Positions 1 to 5,168 of a stretch of 5,871 bases of DNA are shown one piece after another. A model generated the notes under the pieces. That model did not search any database, had not been told where the DNA came from, and was given only the letters and a program-made list of their open reading frames with translations. Made by a program: the position numbers and the translations under genes. The stretch is taken from positions 3,527-9,397 of the forward strand of contig JANLFZ010000236.1 of NCBI GenBank assembly GCA_024653385.1, read 5' to 3'. Source of the stretch: Thermoguttaceae bacterium (lineage in GTDB: Bacteria; Planctomycetota; Planctomycetia; Pirellulales; Thermoguttaceae). Each line of letters starts with the position of its first letter. The first letter of the stretch is position 1.

Positions 1-1
1 T

Positions 2-97
2 CACCCCTTCTTCACCAAGGACGGGAAGCTGCGGGGCGGGCTGGAGTTCCTCACGGAGAAGCCCAAGCTCCTGCCGCCCTGGGAGCGGGCGCCCTGA
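2..97 (+). CDS. C-terminal end of an upstream protein, identity unknown (partial)
   Basis: An open frame enters from the left edge and stops at TGA 95-97, giving 31 residues that begin HPFFTKDGKLRGG and end LLPPWERAP. The mix of charged, Pro and aromatic residues looks like a real soluble C-terminus rather than random GC-rich translation. Only the tail is visible, so no family can be named. The 246 bases between this stop and the next gene, plus a promoter-like element in that gap, suggest that it belongs to a separate transcription unit. A spurious frame is possible, but the coding-like composition makes a real gene end more likely. Confidence 0.5.
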   Translation, partial: HPFFTKDGKLRGGLEFLTEKPKLLPPWERAP

Positions 98-209
98 GCC
101 CTTGCGCCGGTGCGGCCAGTCGGTGCTCCCTCCCCCCGGACCGCTCGCTTGGTGCGACACCGCCTTGGGGCCCGGAGAGGACGGGCCCGTGAACGATTGC
201 GCAAGACGT

Positions 210-237
210 TTGCACGGCGCGCCGATCCGGGTACACT
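210..237 (+). promoter_or_regulatory. Predicted sigma70-type promoter of the operon
   Basis: TTGCAC at 210-215 and TACACT at 232-237 are separated by 16 bases. These match the sigma70 -35 (TTGACA) and -10 (TATAAT) consensus at four of six positions each, in an otherwise very GC-rich gap. Transcription would start near 244. This lies upstream of all plausible starts of the PQQ-like propeller gene (287, 344, 371) but downstream of the farthest in-frame ATG at 110, so it also argues against that long start. No other comparable promoter was seen before the later genes. It is a prediction from sequence only. Confidence 0.55.
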
Positions 238-343
238 GATAGGGTTACGACGACCGCGTTGGCAGCCCGTCGTGGTAGCGTGTTCGATGCCGTCCGGGCC
301 ACGCCAACCGCGCTTCCTCCCGACCCACCCGAGCCGTCTGTCG

Positions 344-1765
344 ATGCCGCCGGCACCCAAGAAAGTGACGATGCTCCCCAACGTGCTGGCCCTACTGGCC
401 GTGGGGGCGCTGGCCTTGTGGCTGGGCCTTCCCGGGGGCCAGCCGGTCGACGCCCGCGTCCCCGGGCTCGATCGCCAGCCGCTCTTGGCGCCCTCGGCGA
501 CGGACGAGGTGGCGGCAGCCCCCAAGCCAGGCTCGCCGCGCGCCTTCGACGGCAAACCCTCGGCGATTCCCGGTGCCTGGCCTTGTTTCCGAGGGCCGAA
601 CCGCGACGCGATCTACGCCGACCCGCAGGTCCGCCTTGCCCGCCGCTGGCCTCCCGAAGGCCCCAAGGTGCTCTGGAGCGTCAACCTACTGGGCCCTGGG
701 CACGCCGGAGCGGCCGTCGCCGACGGGCGCGTGTACGTGCTCGATTACGACGTCCAAGCCGAGGCCGACACGATCCGTTGCTTTTCGCTCGACGACGGCC
801 GGGAGATTTGGCGCAACGGCTACCCCGTGCCGGTCTCCGAGAACCACGGCATGTCGCGCACCGTGCCGGCCGTGTTCGGCGACTACGTGGTCACCTTGGG
901 CCCCAAGTGCCACCTGGCCTGTTGGGACGCCAAGACCGGCCAGTGCCGCTGGCTCGTCGATCTCGTCCAGCAGTTCCGCGCGAAAGTGCCCTCGTGGTAC
1001 GCCGGGCAGTGCCCCCTGATCGACGAGGGCCGGGTGATCGTCGCCCCGTGCGGCGAGGTGTTCATGGCGGCCCTGGAGTGCAGCTCGGGCCAGATCGTGT
1101 GGAAGACCCCTCGCCTTCACCACTGGGAGATGACTCACGTCTCGATCGCGCCCCTGGAATTCTCGGGCCGCCGGATATACGTCTACTGTGGCAGCGGCGG
1201 CGTGGCCGGCGTTTCGGCACGCGATGGCGCGGTGCTCTGGGAAACGACGGAGTGGGTCGGCAAGATGGCCACCTGTCCCACGCCGGTGCCGGTCGGCGAG
1301 GGCAAGATTTTCCTGTGCAGCGGCTACAGCGCCGGCAGCATGATGCTCAAGCTCGACGACCAGTCCGGCCGCATCGTGCCCAAGGTCCTGTGGCGTCTGA
1401 AGCCCAAACAGTTCGAGTCGGAGCAGCACACCCCGGTGTTCTACCAGGGCCACTTGTTCGGCATTGGCACGGCAGCCGGCGGCAAGCTGGCGTGCCTCGA
1501 TCTGGAGGGCAACCAGCGGTGGGACAGCGGTGCCCGCAAGTTCGGCCGCGGCCCCTACTGCGTCGCCAACGGCATGATCTACGCGCTGAGCGACGAGGGC
1601 CTGTTGGTCATGGCCGAGGCAACCCCCGAGGCATATCGCCCCTTGGGGCAGTTCCAGGTCTTTGAGCGTGCCACCGACGCTTGGGCCCCCATGGCGTTGG
1701 TGGCCGGCCGGTTGATCCTCCGCGACCTTACCCGAATGGTCTGCCTCGACCTTCGCGACCAGTAG
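344..1765 (+). CDS. Membrane-anchored PQQ-like (BamB-type) beta-propeller protein
   Basis: The protein has 473 residues from ATG 344. K6-K7 followed by a hydrophobic stretch at about 11-29 forms a signal anchor or signal peptide, so the rest should be extracytoplasmic. After a Pro/Ala-rich linker (about 30-76) the domain opens with W79-P-C-F-R-G-P-N-R-D88, the usual start of PQQ-like propellers in Planctomycetes-type genomes. Repeated blade motifs follow, such as ADGRVYVLDYD near 126-136, then CWDAKTG and LECSSGQIVWK, each with the 'D/S-x-x-x-G-x-x-x-W' pattern. No CXXCH haem motif is present. It carries 14 cysteines, many for an exported protein. The frame is open back to ATG 110, but the first 78 codons lie partly upstream of the predicted promoter and look non-coding. 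ATG 287 and ATG 371 are alternative starts, and none has a strong ribosome binding site. Genuine PQQ binding or enzyme activity cannot be claimed; many members of this fold are scaffolds. The next gene begins 24 bases downstream. Confidence 0.85.
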   Translation: MPPAPKKVTMLPNVLALLAVGALALWLGLPGGQPVDARVPGLDRQPLLAPSATDEVAAAPKPGSPRAFDGKPSAIPGAWPCFRGPNRDAIYADPQVRLARRWPPEGPKVLWSVNLLGPGHAGAAVADGRVYVLDYDVQAEADTIRCFSLDDGREIWRNGYPVPVSENHGMSRTVPAVFGDYVVTLGPKCHLACWDAKTGQCRWLVDLVQQFRAKVPSWYAGQCPLIDEGRVIVAPCGEVFMAALECSSGQIVWKTPRLHHWEMTHVSIAPLEFSGRRIYVYCGSGGVAGVSARDGAVLWETTEWVGKMATCPTPVPVGEGKIFLCSGYSAGSMMLKLDDQSGRIVPKVLWRLKPKQFESEQHTPVFYQGHLFGIGTAAGGKLACLDLEGNQRWDSGARKFGRGPYCVANGMIYALSDEGLLVMAEATPEAYRPLGQFQVFERATDAWAPMALVAGRLILRDLTRMVCLDLRDQ

Positions 1766-1789
1766 TCTCCCATCGCAGCCAGGTTTCGC

Positions 1790-2851
1790 ATGGACTCTCG
1801 ACCCGCCGTCATCTCGCCCACCTGGTGGATCGTCGCCCTCGTGCTCGCGGCGGTCGCCGCGGGAATCGTGGCCATGAGCCTGGGCGACCGTTCGGGCCGG
1901 CGCGGTCCCGACCTGGGCGACCGCTTCGAATACCAAATCGACCAGTACCAGCGGATCGACCCGGCCTGGATCCGCTGGGTCCAGACCGCCTCGTTCGACG
2001 CGCAGGTGGGCTCGGGCCGCGCGGTCGCCGTGGGGCCCGAGGACCGCATCTACGTCGGCGGCCCGCAAGCGGTCCACGTGTTCGATCGCGATGGCACGGC
2101 GCGACACCGCGTCGCCACGCCGTCGCCCGTCTACTGCCTGGCCGTGGCCGGACCGTCGCAGGCCGCGCCCGGCCGGGTCTACGTGGGGCTGAAAGAACAC
2201 CTTGAATTGTGGAATCTCGATGGAACGCCCCAGGTTGTCTGGCCGTCGCTGGGGGCGCGAGCCGTGCTCACCTCGATCGCCCTGGTGGGCAACGAGGTCT
2301 TCGTGGCCGACGCGGGCACCCAGATGGTCCATCGCCTCGACCAGCAGGGCGCGCGCCTGGGCCGCATCGGCCAGCGCGACGAGCACGGCCGGGGCGGCTT
2401 CGTCGTCCCCAGCCCCTTCTTCGACGTGGCCCCGGCGCCCGGGGGAATGCTCTACGTGACGAATCCGGGCGCGTTGCGCGTCGAGACGCGCAGCGCCGAC
2501 GGCACGCTGCGATCGCTGTGGGGTGAAGCGTCGGCCGAGATCGAGGGGTTCTTCGGATGCTGCAATCCGGCAAATCTTGCCGTCCTGCCCGACGGTCGTA
2601 TCGTGACGGCCGAGAAAGGCCTCCTGCGCGTGAAGGTCTACACGCCCGACGGAACCCTCGACGGGGTCGTGGCCGGTCCCGAGCAACTCGACTCGCCGGC
2701 CCTGGCGCCGGGCGATGGACTGGCCGACCGCGAGTTCGCCGCCGTGGATGTCGCGACCGATAGCCGCGGCCGGATCATCGTGCTCGATCGGGCAACCGGC
2801 GCGGTCCGGGTCTTCGAAGAGAAGCCGAATAAGGAAGGGAACCACCGATGA
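1790..2851 (+). CDS. Membrane-anchored NHL-type beta-propeller with a GCCNP motif
   Basis: The protein has 353 residues. One hydrophobic helix at about 12-30 (beginning WWIVALVLAA) follows a short N-terminus, so the protein is probably anchored with the propeller outside. From about 65 onward NHL/SMP-30-like blades recur: a hydrophobic strand, then 'D/G-x-x-x-V/I-x-V', for example EDRIYVGGPQAVHVFDRDG, DAGTQMVHRLDQQG, VKVYTPDGTLDGVV and VLDRATGAVRVFEEK. A distinctive block is F254-F-G-C-C-N-P260, followed by V272-T-A-E-K-G and R280-V-K-V-Y, which looks much more constrained than the blades around it. There are only three cysteines that I can see, C116 and the adjacent C257-C258. The stop overlaps the next start (ATGA, 2848-2851), implying translational coupling. 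The role is unknown; a structural or sensing subunit of the adjacent Fe-S system is an inference from gene order. Confidence 0.85.
   Translation: MDSRPAVISPTWWIVALVLAAVAAGIVAMSLGDRSGRRGPDLGDRFEYQIDQYQRIDPAWIRWVQTASFDAQVGSGRAVAVGPEDRIYVGGPQAVHVFDRDGTARHRVATPSPVYCLAVAGPSQAAPGRVYVGLKEHLELWNLDGTPQVVWPSLGARAVLTSIALVGNEVFVADAGTQMVHRLDQQGARLGRIGQRDEHGRGGFVVPSPFFDVAPAPGGMLYVTNPGALRVETRSADGTLRSLWGEASAEIEGFFGCCNPANLAVLPDGRIVTAEKGLLRVKVYTPDGTLDGVVAGPEQLDSPALAPGDGLADREFAAVDVATDSRGRIIVLDRATGAVRVFEEKPNKEGNHR
2831..2840 (+). promoter_or_regulatory. Strong ribosome binding site for the small Tat protein
   Basis: AAGGAAGGGA lies 7 bases before ATG 2848, inside the 3' end of the NHL gene. It supports real translation of the small downstream ORF and fixes its start at the ATGA overlap. 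Confidence 0.65.
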
Positions 2852-3156
2852 ACCGCCTCCGTGCGTCGAACGACCAGCCCGCGCCGCCGGTCCCCGCCCG
2901 GCAAGGGGCAAGCCCTGGCACGCGCCGCCGGTTTCTTGCTGACCTGGGGCGCGGCACGGCGATGGTCGGATTGGCGGGGATCTCGGCCTACCTCCTGCTC
3001 CGCCCCGCTCGGGCCGGCGGCAGCACGTGTCCTTTAGGGACCCTTTGCGCCGGGTGCGCCAAGCGGACCACCTGCCCGCTTCCCCCGGCCGTTGGCGTCC
3101 GATCGGAGAGTCCGGCCGGGAACACACCCGGCGATGCAACCAGGGAAAGGCGGTGA
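2848..3156 (+). CDS. Small Tat-signal protein with a four-cysteine CX5CX2CX5C motif
   Basis: The protein has 102 residues. A twin-arginine motif, T25-R-R-R-F-L-A31, is followed by a hydrophobic segment at about 37-51 (MVGLAGISAYLLL) and then P53-A-R-A56, a possible signal peptidase site. The short mature part contains C61, C67, C70 and C76 (CX5CX2CX5C), and the last ~25 residues are polar and disordered-looking. Tat export is typical of proteins that fold around cofactors in the cytoplasm, and four closely spaced cysteines could hold an Fe-S cluster or a metal, though they could also form disulfides. The gene has a strong ribosome binding site, overlaps the NHL stop by 4 bases and ends 3 bases before the ferredoxin gene, so it is very likely real. 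I do not recognise a named family. A small electron-transfer or assembly partner of the neighbouring ferredoxin is an inference. Confidence 0.8.
   Translation: MNRLRASNDQPAPPVPARQGASPGTRRRFLADLGRGTAMVGLAGISAYLLLRPARAGGSTCPLGTLCAGCAKRTTCPLPPAVGVRSESPAGNTPGDATRERR
3142..3150 (+). promoter_or_regulatory. Ribosome binding site for the four-cluster ferredoxin
   Basis: AGGGAAAGG sits 9 bases upstream of ATG 3160, within the last codons of the preceding gene, whose stop is at 3154-3156. It supports the chosen start. Confidence 0.55.
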
Positions 3157-3159
3157 GCC

Positions 3160-3765
3160 ATGGCCAACGACGACCGCGCGCTTCCCCGGCGTGGATTCCT
3201 GATCGAGACGGTGCGGCTTTCCGGCGCGGCGGTGCTGGCGGGCACGGCGGGGTTCGCCCTGGGCACCAGCCAGCACCGGCAGAAACACGTATGGCAGCTC
3301 GATCCCGATCTGTGCATCGCCTGCGGCAACTGCGCCACGCATTGCGTGCTGGATATCTCGGCCGTCAAGGCGGTGCAGTTCTTCCCCATGTGCGCGATGT
3401 GCGATCCCTGCCCGGGGTACTTCGACCTGGGGCACGTCAACCGCGACACGGGGGCCGAAAACCAGCTTTGCCCCACCGGGGCCATTTGCCGCACCCTGGT
3501 GACCGAACAGGCCGGCGTCCCCCGGTACGAGTACCCGGTCGACGAGGCCCTGTGCATCGGATGCGGCAAGTGCGTGGCGGGCTGCGCGATGATGAACGGC
3601 TCGCTTTTCCTTCAGGTGCGGCACGACCGGTGCGTGGACTGCAACCAGTGCTCGATCGCGATCGCGTGTCCTACCCAGGCATTCCGGCGGGTCCCGGCCG
3701 ACGACCCGTACCTGCACAAGCGCAAGGCTCGCGAAATCCTCCAGACAAAGGCGCACGACGCATGA
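3160..3765 (+). CDS. Tat-exported ferredoxin with four [4Fe-4S] sites, NapG/MauM/DmsB-like
   Basis: The protein has 201 residues. The Tat signal is P9-R-R-G-F-L14 plus a hydrophobic stretch at about 20-35, which may stay as an anchor or be cleaved. Seventeen cysteines follow: C52-C55-C58-C62, C78-C81-C84 with C104-P, C132-C135-C138-C142, and C158-C161-C164 with C170-P, plus C110. By analogy with DmsB/NrfC/NapG folds, the fourth cysteine of each site is probably swapped between motifs (C52/55/58 with C170, C158/161/164 with C62, and so on), accounting for 16 ligands. The spacing C164-x5-C170-P is longer than the usual x3. These proteins relay electrons on the periplasmic face between a membrane quinol module and a redox enzyme. 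The gene overlaps the polyferredoxin start by 4 bases, as expected for a NapG-NapH-like pair. The true partner enzyme is not visible, so no napG or mauM symbol is assigned. Confidence 0.9.
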   Translation: MANDDRALPRRGFLIETVRLSGAAVLAGTAGFALGTSQHRQKHVWQLDPDLCIACGNCATHCVLDISAVKAVQFFPMCAMCDPCPGYFDLGHVNRDTGAENQLCPTGAICRTLVTEQAGVPRYEYPVDEALCIGCGKCVAGCAMMNGSLFLQVRHDRCVDCNQCSIAIACPTQAFRRVPADDPYLHKRKAREILQTKAHDA

Positions 3766-5168
3766 CGTGGCGGGCGAGATGTGTGATCGCTCTGTTGGCG
3801 CTGTTGGCCGCCGAGGTCGCTTCGGCGCAGGAGATGCTCTCGCGCCCCGAGATCCCCGGATACGATGCGCCGGTGACGCAATATCCCGCGCCACGCCCCG
3901 AGCCGTACGAAGCCCTGCACGTGGCCGCGCTGGCGGTGGCCTTGGGACTGGCCGCGTACCTGGCCCTGGCGAGGCGGTCGCGCCGCGGGCTGTTCGTCTT
4001 GACGGCGGTTTGCCTCGTGTGGTTCGGGTTCTGGCGTCGGGGTTGCGTCTGCCCGATCGGGGCCATTCAGAACGTGGCGGCCGCGCTGGCGGATCCCGCG
4101 TTTCCCGTCCCTTGGGCCGTGGTGGCGATGTTTGCCCTGCCGATTCTGGCGGCGCTGTTGTTCGGCCGGGTCTTCTGCGCCGCGGTCTGCCCGCTGGGCG
4201 CCGTGCAAGAGCTGGTGGCGGTGCGGCCGGTGAAGACGCCCGAATGGCTCGATCACGCGCTGGGGGTGGTGCCCTTCGTGTACCTGGGCGTCGCGGTCCT
4301 GTACGCGGCGACCGGCACGGCGCTGGTCATTTGCGAATACGACCCCTTCGTGGGCTTCTTCCGGTTCGGCAGCACGGCGAACATGTTCGTCCTGGGGCTG
4401 TGCTTTCTGACGATCGGCGTGTTCGTGGGCCGGCCGTATTGCCGCTACGTCTGCCCGTACGGGGCGATTTTGGGTCTATGCTCGCGCGTGGCCAAGGAGC
4501 ACGTGCGCATTCCGCCCGAAGAGTGCATCAAGTGCCGGCTGTGCGAGGACGTCTGCCCGTACGGGGCCATCCGCGCGCCGACCGTCGAGCTGGCCCCCGA
4601 CCAGCGGCGTCGCGGCCGTCGCCGGCTGGCCGCGGTCCTCGCGGCCTTGCCGCTTCTGGTCGGCCTGGGCGCGGTGGTGGGCTATGGTCTCGGGGGACCG
4701 CTTTCGAAGCTCCACGCGACCGTGCGCCAGGCGGAAGACGTCTGGCTTGTCGAGCAGCTTGCTGCCGGGGGAACACCGGCCCCCGAGGAAATGCCCGACC
4801 CCAGCGAGGCCCAGCGCATCAAGCGCCGCAACGACCGGGTCGAGGCGTTTCGCAAGACGGGTCGGCCGGCCGCCGAACTCTATGAAGAAGCCCTCGCACT
4901 GCGCCACCGGTTTGCCTGGGGCGGGCTGTGGCTGGGCGCCTGGGTGGGACTCGTGATCGGCGCCAAGCTCGTCCAATTGAGCGTGCGGCGCCGCCGCACC
5001 GAGTACACGCCCGACCGGGCGGATTGCGTGTCCTGCGGACGGTGTTTCTGGTACTGCCCCCAGGAACAGCTGCGCCTGGGACTGATCGACGCGATCCCGG
5101 CCGAGGTGGCCGGGCGCGCCGGCGGGGCGAACCCTTCCCCTTCGGCCGAGGAGGTTGCCCATGCCTGA
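3762..5168 (+). CDS. NapH/NosR-like membrane polyferredoxin (4Fe-4S binding)
   Basis: The protein has 468 residues from the ATG in the ATGA overlap; the frame is open farther upstream, but that part is out of frame with real genes. A signal-like N-terminus ends A20-S-A22. Seven likely helices lie at about 52-70, 76-92, 118-134, 168-186, 207-222, 289-311 and 386-406. Cysteine motifs are C95-V-C97-P, C139-x3-C143-P-L-G-A, C227-x3-C231-P-Y-G-A, a ferredoxin motif C255-x2-C258-x2-C261-x3-C265-P, and a second one near the C-terminus, C422-x2-C425-x2-C428-x3-C432-P. The CX3CP pairs at helix ends are the hallmark of the Fer4_5 / NapH / NosR / MauN membrane family, which passes electrons between quinol and periplasmic partners. 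Arg-rich stretches (71-75, 282-288, 409-412) put both ferredoxin motifs in the cytoplasm and leave about 313-385, a helix-rich charged insert, outside. That insert and the C-terminal motif are not part of the minimal NapH layout. The stop overlaps the next gene by 8 bases. Confidence 0.9.
   Translation: MTWRARCVIALLALLAAEVASAQEMLSRPEIPGYDAPVTQYPAPRPEPYEALHVAALAVALGLAAYLALARRSRRGLFVLTAVCLVWFGFWRRGCVCPIGAIQNVAAALADPAFPVPWAVVAMFALPILAALLFGRVFCAAVCPLGAVQELVAVRPVKTPEWLDHALGVVPFVYLGVAVLYAATGTALVICEYDPFVGFFRFGSTANMFVLGLCFLTIGVFVGRPYCRYVCPYGAILGLCSRVAKEHVRIPPEECIKCRLCEDVCPYGAIRAPTVELAPDQRRRGRRRLAAVLAALPLLVGLGAVVGYGLGGPLSKLHATVRQAEDVWLVEQLAAGGTPAPEEMPDPSEAQRIKRRNDRVEAFRKTGRPAAELYEEALALRHRFAWGGLWLGAWVGLVIGAKLVQLSVRRRRTEYTPDRADCVSCGRCFWYCPQEQLRLGLIDAIPAEVAGRAGGANPSPSAEEVAHA
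5148..5154 (+). promoter_or_regulatory. Strong ribosome binding site for the three-helix membrane protein
   Basis: GAGGAGG lies 6 bases before ATG 5161, at the 3' end of the polyferredoxin gene. It strongly supports the 5161 start, although the ORF has no stop in the window. Confidence 0.65.

Noticed and set aside
168..188. GGGCCC ... GGGCCC inverted repeat with a 9-base loop, considered as a terminator of the upstream gene
   Set aside because: The 6-base arms are self-palindromic, no T-run follows, and such repeats arise easily at this GC content.
1766..1789. Possible transcription break between the two propeller genes
   Set aside because: Only 24 bases separate them, with no hairpin or promoter-like element, so a single transcript is the simpler reading.
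686..3139. An 817-codon open frame on the minus strand opposite the two propeller genes and the small Tat protein
   Set aside because: It is antisense to three well-supported genes, its translation is rich in Arg/Gly/Ala/His with no domain or membrane pattern, and long antisense frames are expected in such GC-rich coding DNA.
3027..3761. Upstream extension of the polyferredoxin frame by 245 codons
   Set aside because: It overlaps the small Tat protein and the entire ferredoxin in a different frame, is Arg/Pro-rich and featureless, and the ATG at 3762 begins a clear signal sequence in an ATGA overlap.
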